Source: Pseudorasbora parva
Taxonomy: Eukaryota > Chordata > Actinopteri > Cypriniformes > Gobionidae
Assembly: GCF_024679245.1 (NCBI RefSeq)
Contig: NC_090188.1
Location: 36,858,992 to 36,922,991 of the forward strand
Direction of reading: 5' to 3'
Length of the DNA stretch: 64,000 nt
Shown: positions 44,441 to 58,333 of the stretch, one piece after another
Layout of the letters: every line of letters begins with the position of its first letter
Position numbering within the stretch: the stretch's first letter is position 1
Position numbers and translations under genes: made by a program
The notes under the pieces: model-generated
The model's input: only the letters and a program-made list of their open reading frames with translations
Database searches by the model: none
Told to the model about the DNA's origin: nothing

Positions 44441-44871
44441 CACAAGGGGTGAGGGTGAGCCTGCTCTAACAGTGTCAATAAAGGGACATCTCTATTGGGC
44501 TGTTCTGTTATGCACTTGCTAAACAGCTTTCTGGCAAAGCCACTACAGATTCCTCAGTGATGAATCATGGACAGGAAGCTATGGCGTGACATTAGGCAAC
44601 AATTAAAATCAAAATTACTATCAGATGATAAGGAATGGGATTTCGTTTTTATTACACGTTCGCTGAATCGTGGCTGCATGAGAGAAATACAACATGACTC
44701 GCAGCGGACGTGACGGGGATATCTCCATTTATGACGCACTTTGTTGGCTGAGTTAGCGGTGAACACTTGATTGTGATTGGCTATCTGAGAGACAGCAGTG
44801 AAGTTGATCACTTTGATTTGGCTTGGATGTAACAGAGGTGAAGAAAAAGTCTATATTAGAGAAACTCAGCA
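44060..44871. other. Intergenic with (TG)n microsatellite at 44390-44437
   Basis: Apart from the TG array there is nothing recognised. Confidence 0.45.
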
Positions 44872-45042
44872 CACTCTAAAAACTGCTGGGTTAAAAACAA
44901 CCCAAGTTGGGTTGAAAATGGACAAACCCAGAAATTGGGTTGTTTGAATAGGTCAATTCAATGGGTTCAAACAACCCAATTTCTGGGTTTGTCCACTTTC
45001 AACCCAACTTGGGTTGTTTTTAACCCAGCAGTTTTTAGAGTG
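44872..45042. mobile_element. 171-bp near-perfect hairpin MITE, CACTCTAAAAACTG ends
   Basis: The whole element pairs with itself: CACTCTAAAAACTGCTGGG with CCCAGCAGTTTTTAGAGTG, and AACCCAAGTTGGGTTGAAA with its inverse, with only a ~20-bp loop around 44957. Confidence 0.93.
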
Positions 45043-45272
45043 CATTATCCTTTCTTCATGATCAACACCAAGAAACGAATAAACTGCTATTGGTATTAGA
45101 AGAGCTAAAATGATGATGATGAACAAATGCAACAACAATAATAATTCTGATTCCTATTTGTATTTCTTCCAATAATTAGCATAAAAGTTAATAAGTAGGG
45201 TTATTATTTTTTGTGTGCTAATCATAAAGAATAAAATAATTAGAATGCTAGATATTATTACTATTATTATTA
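45043..45272. other. AT-rich spacer before the element array
   Basis: Unremarkable AT-rich sequence ending in an ATT tract, the apparent target of the first element copy. Confidence 0.5.
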
Positions 45273-45899
45273 GGGGTTCAAGCATGAAATGCTGAAACCC
45301 TATTGTAATTGTACTGATTTTTATTATTATTATTATTCTGCCGTAAAACTCATCGTGCAGACCAAACCGTAAATGCTAGAGACTTCAAACTTTGTCAATA
45401 GGTAGTCCAAAAATCGAGGAGAGGTTATCAAATTATGAGCCAGATTGGCCAATAGGTGGCGCTACAGCAACCAAAAACGCGAAATGGCTCATAACTCCTA
45501 AACCGTTGCTTCTAAGGGTCAAGTGTCTTATATCATTGGAAAGCTGAGACCATGACGAACAAAACGTATATCTCCGATTTCATTTCCGGTATGCAAATTT
45601 TCCCGCCATTTTGAATTTTGTCAAAAACCTACTTTTGCGAACTAGTCCCTGGTTTTTTGACATATCAGAACCAAACCAGTGCCAAAATGTTCTCTCTAGT
45701 CTGGATATCAATAATTATCAAAAAAAAGTTGAAATTTTGACTCATGAACGAAAAGGGGCGTGGAAATGTACATTTAAGGCGGAGCCTATTTTACTAAAGA
45801 GGCTATAACACCAGCAAGAAATGAGATATCTTCACCAAACTTGGTACACATGTTTATGGGCTCAGTTTTTGGTCACGATAAAAAAATCGCGACGATTGG

Positions 45900-45913
45900 C
45901 CACTTGGTGGCGC
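45900..45913 (+). promoter_or_regulatory. CTCF-like box in array element (representative)
   Basis: CCACTTGGTGGCGC differs at one position from the CTCF core CCASYAGRKGGCRS and is flanked by TGG and TATA/CTA as in the long CTCF motif. It is present once or twice in all 12 bodies. Other boxes in each body read CCAATAGGTGGCGC and CCACTAGTTGGCGC, also one mismatch each. Confidence 0.45.
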
Positions 45914-46299
45914 TATAACATGGAAAAAACACAAAAAGAGCTATAACCACGCGACCGCTAGTCCGATTGACTGGAAAATTGGTATGCAGTGTCTTGGCCC
46001 AAGGTACCATGTGTGTCTATGAGAACATTGGCGTATCTCAAAAAACATGGCCGCCATCGGCCAATGAAATTTGAGCACCTATTAGACAGGGTTAACGGAG
46101 GTCGATCGGAACAAAACTCAGTGGGCATGTTTAACTCATGGTCCTAGAGGTCTGTAAGAATTTTGAAAGAAATCGGCCACTAGCTGGCGCTAACGAGTTT
46201 TATGGCTCTGCAATCACGTGGCGTTGCACACATCTGCAAAATATGCATATCATATGATAGATCTCCTCATGTTGAACAACTTTGCCTCTAGAACCATTG

Positions 46300-46309
46300 C
46301 TGTCAATCA
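46300..46309 (-). promoter_or_regulatory. PBX-MEIS decamer in array element (first of nine)
   Basis: The minus strand reads TGATTGACAG. The same decamer is at 46769, 49203, 50736, 53305, 56089, 60486, 62169 and 63876, always in the block GCTGTCAATCAAAT-like of the repeat body. The motif match is exact; function is unknown. Confidence 0.5.
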
Positions 46310-47082
46310 AATCATTAAATAAATATTTGCAATTATGTTAAAAACCTACTTTTGCGAACTAGTCCCTGGTTTTTTGCCCAATCAGAACCAAACCAGTCTA
46401 GGACAATTCTCTGGACTCTCTAGATCAATAATTATCAAAAAAAAGTTGATTTTTTGCATTTGGATGGCTATAAAAGGGCCATTTAGAAAAGAGGCGTGGC
46501 AAAATACACCCAAAAGCCTATAAATCCTAAGGGGAAACTCAAAACTTCACGAAAATTGTTGGGTATATGTGGCATAACATGTTGAAGACACATGCAAAGT
46601 TTTATGGAGATCGGAGTATAGGGGGCGCTATAAGTGTTAAAAAGCTTTGAAAACCATGTATTCCCTATGGTGAATCTCTGTAATCAGGTGGGGTTAAAAC
46701 AGCCACATAATATGCATATATTATGATAGATCTTCTCATACTGAACAACTTTGCCTCTATAACCAATACTGTCAATCAAATCTTTATTTAAATATTCACA
46801 ATTATGTTAAAAACCTCATTTTGCAAACTAGTCCTAGGTTTTTTGCCTGATCGGAACCAAACCACAGCAGTATGATTCTCTGCACTCTCCTGATCAATTC
46901 ATATTTAGACTTTATAAAGTCATTATTATAATATTTAAAATCGCATTTTGTCAGTTTATCACTTCATTTCACCTGATATCTCTCAAATTCATTCAGTGCT
47001 TAAAAGCCTTTCATGCAAAAGGTGTCAAATGCTTAAAGACCTTAAATGGCTTGAACCCCGCTAAATGCTGCTCGCAGCTTTA

Positions 47083-47085
<3 letters not shown>

Positions 47086-47120
<35 letters not shown>

Positions 47121-47271
47121 GTGTAGTAGTATAGTAGTAGTAGTAGTAATAAAACAATATTTATAATAATAAATAATATTTTTAACCTATTAATAAGTCG
47201 GATAGTTAATAAGTCACTATATTTTGTGCTAATCATGAAAAAAGTTAAATAGTGCTAAATGACTATTATTA
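47086..47271. repeat. ATT/AGT microsatellite and AT-rich spacer
   Basis: ATT and AGT triplet runs followed by about 120 bp of AT-rich spacer resembling 45180-45272. Confidence 0.7.
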
Positions 47272-49720
47272 GGGGTTCAAGCACGAAGTGCTGAACACCT
47301 ATTGTATTTGTGCTGATTTTTATTATTAGGGGTTCAAGCACGAAGTGCTGAAACCCTATTGTAATTGTACTGATTTTTATTATTATTATTATTATTATTA
47401 TTCTCCGCTAAAACGCATCGTGCAGACCAAACCGTAAAGCGTGGAACTTTGAAACTTTACCCGAAGGTAGTCCTCAATTTGGGGAGAACCTCAGAAAGTA
47501 TGACCCCGATTGGCCAATAGGTGGCGCTACAGCGACCAAAAGCGCGAAATGGGTCATAACTCCTAAACCCTTTGGTCCACAATCAAGTGTCTTATATCAT
47601 TGGAAAGCTGAGTCCTTGGTGAACAAAACGTATATCTCCGATTTCATTTCCGTCATGAAAATTTTTCCGCCATTTTGAATTTTGTCGAAAAACTACTTTT
47701 GCAAACTAGTCCCTGGTTTTTTGACCGATTGAAACCAAACCAGTGGCAAAATGTTCTCTGTAGTCTGTATATCAATATTCATTGAGAAAAAGTTGAAATT
47801 TCGATTCACGGTTGCTAAGGGGTGGAAAAAGAAGGTTGTGGGCGGAGCCTATTTTACTAAAAAGGCTATAACTCAAGAAGGAAATGAGCTATCTTCACCA
47901 AACTTGGTAAACATGTGTATGGGCTCATTCTTTGGTCTCGATAAAAAAATCGCGACGATTGACCACTTGGTGGCGCTATAATGTTAAAAAAAACATGAAA
48001 AGGGCTATAACCACGTGACCACTAGTCCGATTGACTTGAAAATTGGTAGGCAGTGTCTTGGTCCAAGGCACCATGTATGTCTATGAGGACATTGGTGTAT
48101 CTAAAAAAACATGGCCGCCATCGGCCAATGAAGTTTGAGCACCTATTAGATGGGGTTAACAGAGGTCGATCGGAACGAAACTCGGTGGGCATGTTTGACT
48201 CATGATCCTAGTTATTATTATTATTTTTCTTCTCCCCTAAAACGCATCATGCAGCCCAAACCGTAAGTGCTAGAGACTTGAAACTTTGCCAAAAGGTAGT
48301 CCAAAAATCGAGGAGAGGTTATCAAAGTATGAGCCCAATTGGCCAATAGGTGGCGCTATAGCGCAAAAAACAAAAAAAAATACTATTTTGCTTATATCTC
48401 GAAAACCCATTGTCGCACATTCAAGTGTCTTACATCATTGGAATCCTTGGCTCAAGCCGAACAAAAGGTATATCTCCGATTTCATTTCCGTCATGAAAAT
48501 TTTTCCGCCATTTTGAATTTTGTCGAAAACCTACTTTTGCAAACTAGTCCCTGGTTTTTTGACCGATCGGAACCAAACCAGTGCCAAAATGTTCACTGTA
48601 GTCTTATTATCAATAATTATCGAAAAAAAGTTGAAATTTCGATTCACAGACGATAAGGGGCGTGAAAATTTACATTGAAGGCGGAGCCTATTTTACTAAA
48701 GAGGCTATAACTCAAGAACGAAATGAGATATCTTCACCAAACTTGGTACACATATGTAGGGACTCAATTTGAGGTTACGATAAAAAAAATTGCGACGATT
48801 GGCCACTGGGTGGCGCTATAATGTGAAAAAAACATGAAAATAGCTATAACCATGCGACTGCTACTCCGATTGACCTGAAAATTGGTATGCAGTGTCTTCG
48901 CCCAAGGTACCATGTATATCTATGAGGACATTGGCGTATCTCAAAAAACATGGCCGCCATCGGCCAATTAATTTTGAGCACCTATTAGACAAGGTTAATG
49001 GAGGCTGATCGGACCGAAACTTGGTGGGCATGTTTGACTCATGGTCCTAAAGGTCTGTAAGAATTTTGAAAAAAATCAGCCACTAGTTGGCGCTAACGAG
49101 TTTTATGGCTCTGCAATCACGTGGTGTTGCACACATCTGCAAAATATGCATATCATATGATAGATCCCTTCATGGTAAACAACTTTGCCTCTAGAACCAT
49201 TTCTGTCAATCAAATTATTCTTTAAATATTCACAATTATGTTAAAAACCTACTTTTGCGAACTAGTCCCTGGTTTTTTGCCCGATCGGAACCAAACCAGT
49301 CTAGTATAATTCTCTGGACGCTCTAGATTAATAATCATTGAAAAAAGTTGAACTTTTACATTTGGATGGCTATACTAGGGCCATTTAAAAAAGAGGCGTG
49401 GCAAAATACACTCAAAAGCCTAAAAATCCTAAGGGAAAACTCAAAACTTCACGAAAATTGTTGGGTGTATGTGGCATACAAGGCTGATAAAGCATACAAA
49501 GTTTTAAAGAGATCGGACTATAGGTGGCGCTATAACTGTTAAAAAGCTTTAAAAACCATACATTTCCTATGGTAAATTGGCTATATTGGCTGTGAATTGA
49601 CTTTTCCATCTATTATTTCAGTGTTTAAAATCTTGCTAAATAAAACTTAATGTCTTTAATGCGTATGTGCTTAAAAGGCCTTAAAGGCTTGAACCCCGCT
49701 AAATGCTGCTTGCAGCTTTA

Positions 49721-49775
<55 letters not shown>

Positions 49776-51587
49776 TCCGCTAAAACGCATCGTGCAGACC
49801 AAACCGTAAGAGCTGGAAATTTGAAACTTTGTCAGATGGTAGTACTCATGTTGGGGAGACCCTGAGAAGCTATGACCCCAATTGGCCCATAGGTGGCGCT
49901 ATAGCAATCAATTGCGAGAAAAGGCTCATAACTCCTAAACCTTTTGGTCCACACTCAAGTGTCATATATCATTGGAAAGCTGAGTCCTTGGCGAACAAAA
50001 TGTATATCTCAGATTTTATTTCCAGTATGCAAATTTTTCCGCCATTTTGAATTTTATTGAAAACCTACTTTTGCAAACTAGTCCCTGGTTTTTTGACCGA
50101 TCGGAACCAAACCAGTGTCAAAATGTTCTCTGGTCTCTGTTTATCAATATTTATCAAAAAAAAGTTGAAATTTCGATTCATTTATGCTAATTGGCTTCAA
50201 AATGGACGTTCAGGGCGGAGCCTATTTTACTAAAAAGGCTATAACTCAAGAAGGAAATGAGATATCGTCACCAAACTTGGTACACATGTATATCGGCTCA
50301 ATTTGAGGTCACGATAAAAAAATCGCGATGATTGGCCACTTGGTGGCGCTATAATGCGAAAAAAACATGAAAAGGGCTGTAACCATGCGACCGCTAGTCC
50401 GATTGACCTGAAAATTGGTATGCAGTGTCTTGGTCCAAGGCCCCATGTACGTCTATGAGGACATTGGCGTATCTCAAAAAACATGGCCGCCATCGGCCAA
50501 TGAAATTTGAGCACCTATTAGATGGGGTTAACAGAGGCCGATCGGAACGAAACTTGATGGGCATGTTTGACTCATGGTCCTAGAGGTCTGTAAGAATTTT
50601 GAAAGAAATCGGCCACTAGTTGGCGCTAACGAGTTTTATGGCTCTGAATTCACGTGTTTTTTCACGCATCCACAAAATATGCATATCATATGATAGATCT
50701 CCTCATTCTGAACAAATTTGCCTCTAGAACCATTGCTGTCAATCAAATCATTAATTAAATATTCACAATTATGTTAAAAACCTACTTTTGCAAACTAGTC
50801 CCTGGTTTTTTGACCGATCGGAACCAAACCAGTGTCAAAATGTTCTCTGGTCTCTGTTTATCAATAGTTATCGAAAAAAAGTTGAAATTTCAATTCATTT
50901 TTGCTAATTGGCTTCAAAATGGACGTTCAGGGCGGAGCCTATTTTACTAAAAAGGCTATAACTCAAGAAGGAAATGAGATATCGTCACCAAACTTGGTAC
51001 ACATGTATATCGGCTCAATTTGAGGTCACGATAAAAATATTGCGACGATTGGCCACTTGGTGGCGCTATAATGTGAAAAAAAACATGAAAAGGGCTATAA
51101 CCACGCGATCGCTAGTCCAATTAACCTGAAAATTGGTATGCAGACATTGGCGTATCTCAAAAAACATGGCCGCCATCGGCCAATGAAATTTGAGCACCTA
51201 TTAGATAAGGTTAACAGAGGCCGATCGGAACGAAACTTGGTGGGCATGTTTGACTCATGGTCCTAGAGGTCTGTAAGATTTTTGAAAGAAATCGGCCACT
51301 AGTTGGCGCTAACTCAAAAGGGAAGCTCAAAAATTCACGAAAATTGTTGGGTATATGTAGCATGACATGCTGATGAAGCATGAAAAGTTTTAAAGAGATC
51401 GGACTATAGGTGGCGCTATAACTGTTAAAAAGCTATAAAAACCATGCATTTTTTATGGTAATATGCCTATATTGGCTGTTTAAAATGTTTAAAATCTTGC
51501 TAAATAAAACTTAATGTCTTTAATGCCTATGTGCTTAAAAGGCCTTAAACGCTTGAACCCCGCTAAATGCTGCTTGCAGCTTTAATT
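47272..51587 (+). mobile_element. Array cluster 2: two heads, three bodies, two tails (nested)
   Basis: Heads at 47272 and 47329 stand in series. Bodies start at 47403, 48232 and 49775. The first is cut short at about 48210, where a TTATT tract leads directly into the second. Tails are at 49687-49723 and 51551-51587. The order head, head, body, tail, body, tail is what one insertion inside another's ATT tract would give. In the last body the block at 50060-50640 recurs at 50776-51320, an internal duplication. Confidence 0.85.
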
Positions 51588-51594
51588 ATTATTA

Positions 51595-53596
51595 GGGGTT
51601 CAAGCACGAAGTGCTGAACACCTATTGTATTTGTACTGATTTTTAGGGGTTCAAGCATGAAATGCTGAAACCCTATTGTAATTGTACCGATTTTTAGGGG
51701 TTCAAGCACGAAGTGCTGAACACCTATTGTATTTGTGCTGATTTTTATTATTATTATTATTATTAGGGGTTCAAGCATGAAATGCTGAAACCCTATTGTA
51801 ATTGTACCGATTTTTATTATTATTATTATTATTCTGCCGTAAAACTCATCGTGCAGACCAAACCGTAAGGCCTAGAGACTTGAAACTTTGTCAATAGGTA
51901 GTCCAAAAATCGAGGAGAGGTTCTCAAATTATGAGCCAGATTGGCCAATAGGTGGCGCTATAGCGCAAAAAACAAAAAAAAGTCACTATTTTGCTTATAT
52001 CTCAAAAACCCATTGTCGCACAATCAAGTGTCTTACATCATTGGAATCCTTGGCTCAAGCCGAACAAAAAACATAGGAGGTATTTTATTTCCGGTATGCA
52101 AATTTTTCCGCCATTTTGAATTTTGTCAAAAACCTACTTTTGCGAACTAGTCCCTGGTTTTTTGACATATCAGAACCAAACCAGTGCCAAAATGTTCTGT
52201 CTGGTCTGAATATCAATAATTATTAAAAATATGTTGAAATTTTGACTCATGAACGAAAAGGGGCGTGGAAATGTACATTTAAGGCGGAGCCTATTTTACT
52301 AAAGAGGCTATAACTCAAGAAGGAAATGAGATATCTTCACCAAACTTGGTACACATGTGTAAGGACTCATTCTGAGGTCACGATAAAAAAAACGTGAAGA
52401 TTGACCACTTGGTGGCGCTATAATGTGGAAAAAACATGAAAATAGCTATAACCACGCGACCGCTAGTCCGATTGACCTGAAAATTGGTATGCAGTGTCTT
52501 GGCCCAAGGTACCATGTATGTGTATGAGGACATTGGTGTATCTCAAAAAACATGGCCGCCATAGACCAATGAATTTTGAGCACCTACTAGACAAGGTTAA
52601 TGGAGGCTGATCGGAACGAAACTCAGTGGGCATGTTTGACTCATGGTCTTAGAGGTTTGTAAGAATTTTGAAAGAAATCGGCCACTAGTTGGCGCTAACA
52701 AGTTTTATGGCTCTGAAATCACGTGGTGTTGCACATATCCATGAAATATGCATATCATATGATAGATCTCCTCATGATGAACAACTTTGCCTCTGGAACC
52801 ATTGCTGTCAATTAAATCATTAATTAAATTTTCGTAATTATGTTAAAAACCTACTTTTGCGAACTAGTCCCTGGTTTTTTACCCAATTGGAACCAAACCA
52901 GTCTAGGACAATTCTATAGACGCTCTAGGTCAATAATTATTGAAAAAAAGTTGAACTTTTGCATTTGGATGGCTATAACAGGGCCATTTAGAAAAGAGGT
53001 GTGGCAAAATACACTCAAAAGCCTATAAATCCAAAGGGAAAACTCAAAACTTCACGGAAATTATTGGGTATATGTGGCATAACATGTTGAAGACACATGC
53101 AAAATTTTTATGGAGATCGGAATATAGGGGGCGCTATAAGTGTTAAAAAGCTTGGGAAAGCATGTATTCCCTATGGTGAATTGCCTGTATTGGCTGTAAA
53201 TGGTTTTCCATCTCGTTAATCAGGTGGCGTTAAAACAGCCACATAATATGCATATATTATGATAGATCTTCTCATACTGAACAACTTTGCCTCTATAACC
53301 AATACTGTCAATCAAATATTTATTTAAATATTCACAATTATGTTAAAAACCTCGTTTTGCAAACTAGTCCTTGGTTTTTTTGCCTGATCGGAACCAAACC
53401 ACAGCAGTATGATTCTCTGGACTCTCCTGATCAATAGTTATCAAAAACATGTTGAACTTTACACTTTGGGTAGCTATAACAGGGTCATTTGGAGAATAGG
53501 TGTGGTAAAACATGCTCAAAAGCATATTAATACTGAACAAAAACTCAAAACTTCACAAAAATAGGTGGTGTGTGTGTGTGTGTGTGTGTGTCTCTC

Positions 53597-53630
<34 letters not shown>

Positions 53631-54061
53631 ATGCTAGCAAACAGCACTTCCAACATGCTACACATGCTAGCAGTGATTAGCTAAGTGTTAAATCGGGCAA
53701 AGAACATAGTAAGAACTCTATAAACATTATAGTAACCATCTGTGACAACTAACAACTGCCTAGCAACACCATAACAACCATCAAGAACAACCTAGCAACC
53801 ACCTAGCAACATGTTTATCATGTTAGCAAAGTAAAATAGTAATTTTGTCGTACTATTGATTAATATTGTTCTATAATTCATATTTAGACTTTATAAAGTC
53901 ACTACTATAATATTTAAAATCACATTTTGTCAGTTTTTCACTTCATTTCACCTGATATCTCTCAAATTCATTCAGTGCTTAAAAACCTTTCATGCAAAAG
54001 GCGTCAAATGCTTAAAGACCTTAAATTGCTTGAACCCCGCTAAATGCTGCTCGCAGCTTTA

Positions 54062-54094
<33 letters not shown>

Positions 54095-57000
54095 CCGAAA
54101 AACGCATCGTGCAGACCAAACCGTAAGGGCTGGAAACTTGAAACTTTGTCAATAGGTAGTACAAAAATCGAGGAAAGGTTATCAAATTATGAGCCAGATT
54201 GGCCTATAGGTGGCGCTATAGCAATCAATTGCGCAAAATGGCTCATAACTCCTAAACCGTTTGGTCCACATTCAAGTGTCTTATATCATTGGAAAGCTGA
54301 GACCTTGGCGAACAAAACGTATATCTCCGATTTCATTTCCGTCATTAAAATTTTTCCGCCATTTTGAATTTTGTTGAAAACCTACTTTTACGAACTAGTC
54401 CCTGGTTTTTTGACCGATCGGAACCAAACCAGTGCCAAAATGTTGTCTGTAGTCTGAATATCAACATTCATTGAGAAAAAGTTGAAATTTTGATTCACAG
54501 AAGATAAGGGGATCAAAATGGACGCTCAGGGCGGAGCCTATTTTACTAAAAAGACTATAACTCAAAAATGAAATGAGATATCTTCACCAAACTTGGTACA
54601 TGTGTGTATGGGCTCATTTTTTGGTCTCGATAAAAAAATCGCGACGATTGACCACTTGGTGGCGCTATAATGTGAAAAAAACATGAAAAAAGCTATAACC
54701 ACACGACCGCTAGTCCGATTGACCTGAACATTGGTATGCAGTGTCTTGGTCCAAGGCCCCTTGTATGTCTATGAGGACATTGGCGTATCTAAAAAAACAT
54801 GGCCGCCATCGACCAATGAAGTTTGAGCACCTATTAGATGGGGTTAACAGAGGTCGATCGGAACGAAACTAGGTGGGCATGTTTTACTCATGGTCCTAGA
54901 GGTCTGTAAGAATTTTGAAAGAAATCGGCCACTAGTTGGCGCTAACTTAAAAGGGAAGCTCAAAAATTCACAAAAATTGTTGGGTATATGTAGCATGACA
55001 TGCTGATGAAGCATGCAAAGTTTTAAAGAGATCGGACTATAGGTGGCGCTATAACTGTTAAAAAGCTATAAAAACCATGCATTTCCTATGGTAAATTGCC
55101 TATATTTATTATTATTATTATTATTATTCAGCCGAAAAACGCATTGTGCAGACCAAACTGTAAGGGCTAGAGACTTGAAACTTGGCCAATAGGTAGTACA
55201 AAAATCGAGGAGAGGTTATCAAATTATGAGCCAGATTGGCCCATAGGTGGCGCTATAGCAACCAAAAGCGCGAAAGGGCTCATAACTCCTAAACCGTTGC
55301 TCCTAAGGGTCAAGTGTCTTATATCATTGGAAAGCTGAGACCATGACGAACAAAACGTATATCTCCGATTTCATTTCCGTCATTAAAAATTTTCCGCCAT
55401 TTTGAATTTTATTGAAAACCTACTTTTACGAACTAGTCCCTGGTTTTTTGACCGATCAGAACCAAACCAGTGCCAAAATGTTGTCTGAAGTCTGAATATG
55501 AAGATTCATTGAGAAAAAGTTGAAATTTCGATTCACGAAAGATAAGGGGATCAAAATGGACGCTCAGGGCGGAGCCTATTTTACTAAAAAGACTATAACT
55601 CAAAAATGAAATGAGATATCTTTACCAAACTTGGTACACATGTGTATGGGCTCATTGTCTGGTCTCGATAAAAAAATCGCGACGATTGACCACTTGGTGG
55701 CGCTATAATGTGAAAAAAACTGGAAAATAGCTATAACCACGCGACCGCTAGTCCGATTGACCTGAAAATTGGTATGCAGTGTCTTGGCCCGAGGTACTAT
55801 ATAAGTCTATGAGGACATTGGTGTATCTCAAAAAACATGGCCGCCATCGGCCAATGAATTCGAGCACCTATTAGACGGGGTTAACAGAGGCCGATCGGAA
55901 TGAAACTCAGTGGACATGTTTGACTCATGGTCCTAGAGGTCTGTAAGAATTTTGAAAGAAATCGGCCACTAGTTGGTGCTAACGAGTTTTATGGCTCTGT
56001 TATCACGTGGTGTGGCATCCATCCACAAAATATGCATATCATATGATAGATCTCCTCATACTGAACAACTTTGCCTCTAGAACTGTTGCTGTCAATCAAA
56101 TCATTAATTAAATTTTCGTAATTATGTTAAAAACCTACTTTTGCAAACTACTCCCTGTTTTTTTGCCCGATCGGAACCAAACTAGTCTAGGATAATTCTC
56201 TGGACTCTCTAGATCGAAAATCATTGAAAAAAAATTGAACTTTTACATTTGGATGGCTATACTAGGGACGTTTAAAAAAGAGGCGTGGCAAAATACACTC
56301 AAAAACCTATAAATCCTAAGGGGAAACTCAAAACTTCACGAAAATTGTTGGGTACATGTGGCATAACATGCTGATGAAGCATGCAAAGTTTTAAAGAGAT
56401 CGGACTATAGGTGGCGCTATAACTGTGAAAAAGCTTTAAAAACCATGCATTTCCTATGGTAAATTGCCTATATTGGCTGTAAATGGACTTTTCCATCTAT
56501 TATTTCAGTGTTTAAAAACTTGCTAAATAAAACTTAATGTCTTTAATGCCTATGTGCTTAAAAGGCCTTAAAAGCTTGAACCCCGCTAAATGCTGCTTGC
56601 AGCTTTAATTATTATTATTATTCTGCCGTAAAACTCATCGTGCAGACCAAACCGTAAATGCTAGAGACTTCAAACTTTGTCAACAGGTAGTCCAAAAATC
56701 GAGGAGAGGTTATCAAATTATGAGCCAGATTGGCCAATAGGTGGCGCTACAGCAACCAAAAACGCGAAATGGCTCATAACTCCTAAACCGTTCATCCTAA
56801 GGGTCAAGTGTCTTATATCATTGGAAAGCTGAGACCTTGGCGAACAAAACGTATATCTCCGATTTCATTTCCGGTATGCAAATTTTTCCGCCATTTTGAA
56901 TTTTGTCAAAAACCTACTTTTGCGAACTAGTCCCTGGTTTTTTGACATATCAGAACCAAACCAGTGCCAAAATGTTCTCTCTAGACTGAGTATCAATAAT

Positions 57001-58329
57001 TATCAAAAAAAAGTTGAAATTTTGACTCATGAACGAAAAGGGGCGTGGAAATGTACATTCAAGGCGGAGCCTATTTTACTAAAAAGGCTATAACTCCAGC
57101 AAGAAATGAGATATCTTCACCAAACTTGGTACACATGTTTATGGGCTCAGTTTTTGGTCACGATAAAAAAATCGCGACGATTGGCCACTTGGTGGCGCTA
57201 TAACATGGAAAAAACACAAAAAGGGCTATAACCACGCGACCGCTAGTCCGATTGACTTGAAAATTGGTAAGCAGTGTCTTGGCCCAAGGTACCATGTCTG
57301 TCTATGAGAACATTGGCATATCTCAAAAAACATGGCCGCCATGGGCCAATGAAATTTGAGCACCTATTAGACAGGGTTAACGGAGGTCGACCGGAACGAA
57401 ACTCAGTAGGCATGTTTGACTCATGGTCCTAGAGGTCTGTAAGAATTTTGAAAGAAATCGGCCACTAGTTGGCGCTAACGAGTTTTATGGCTCTGCAATC
57501 ACGTGGTGTTGCACACATCGGCAAAATATGCATATCATATGATAGATCTCCTCATGTTGAACAACTTTGCCTCTAGAACCATTTCGGTCAATCAAATTGT
57601 TAAATAAATATTTGCAATAATGTTAAAAACCTACTTTTGCGAACTAGTCCCTGGTTTTTTGCGCAATCAGAACCAAACCAGTCTAGGACAATTCTCTGGA
57701 CTCTCTAGATCAATAATTATCAAAAAAAAAAGTTGATTTCTTGCATTTGGATGGCTATAACAGAGCCATTTAGAAAAGAGGCGTGGCAAAATACACTCAA
57801 AAGCCTATAAATCCTAAGAGGAAACTCAAAACTTCACGAAAATTGTTGGGTATATGTGGCATAACATGTTGAAGACACATGCAATGTTTTATGGAGATCG
57901 GAGTATAGGGGGCGCTATAAGTGTTAAAAAGCTTTGAAAACCATGTATTCCCTATGGTGAATTGCCTGTAAATGGTATTTTCCATCTCTGTAATCAGGTG
58001 GGGTTAAAACAGCCACATAATATGCATATATTATGATAGATATTCTCATACTGAACAACTTTGCCTCTAAACTAGTCCTAGGTTTTTTGCCTGATCGGAA
58101 CCAAACCACAGCAGTATGATTCTCTGCACTCTCCTGATCAATTCATATTTAGACTTTATAAAGTCACTATTATAATATTTAAAATCACATTTTGTCAGTT
58201 TATCACTCAATTTCACCTGATATCTCTCAAATTCATTCAGTGCTTAAAAACCTTTCATGCAAAAGGCGTCAAATGCTTAAAGACCTTAAATTGCTTGAAC
58301 CCCGCTAAATGCTGCTCGCAGCTTTAATT
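51595..58329 (+). mobile_element. Array cluster 3: four heads, four bodies, three tails (nested)
   Basis: Heads start at 51595, 51646, 51697 and 51766. Bodies start at 51834, 54092 (cut near 55108), 55129 and 56623. Tails are at 54028-54064, 56574-56610 and 58293-58329. The head at 51766 (GCATGAAATGC variant) and the adjacent body (CTGCCGTAAAACTCATC variant) have the same subtype pairing as element 1. The body at 51834 includes a TG/TCTG microsatellite at 53569-53629. Confidence 0.85.
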
Positions 58330-58333
58330 ATTA

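Larger units (their letters stand above)
45273..47085 (+). mobile_element. Array element 1: complete head-body-tail copy
   Basis: This is the clearest complete copy (1.81 kb). The head starts GGGGTTCAAGC and has a small hairpin; an ATT microsatellite follows, the body starts at 45338, and the tail 47049-47085 begins GCTTGAACCCC and carries the hairpin GCTGCTCGCAGC. Head and tail share an 11-bp inverted repeat. No long frame exists on either strand. The body contains three diverged copies of a block with AACTAGTCCCTGGTTTTTT (about 45640, 46350 and 46820). I do not know the family name. Confidence 0.9.
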
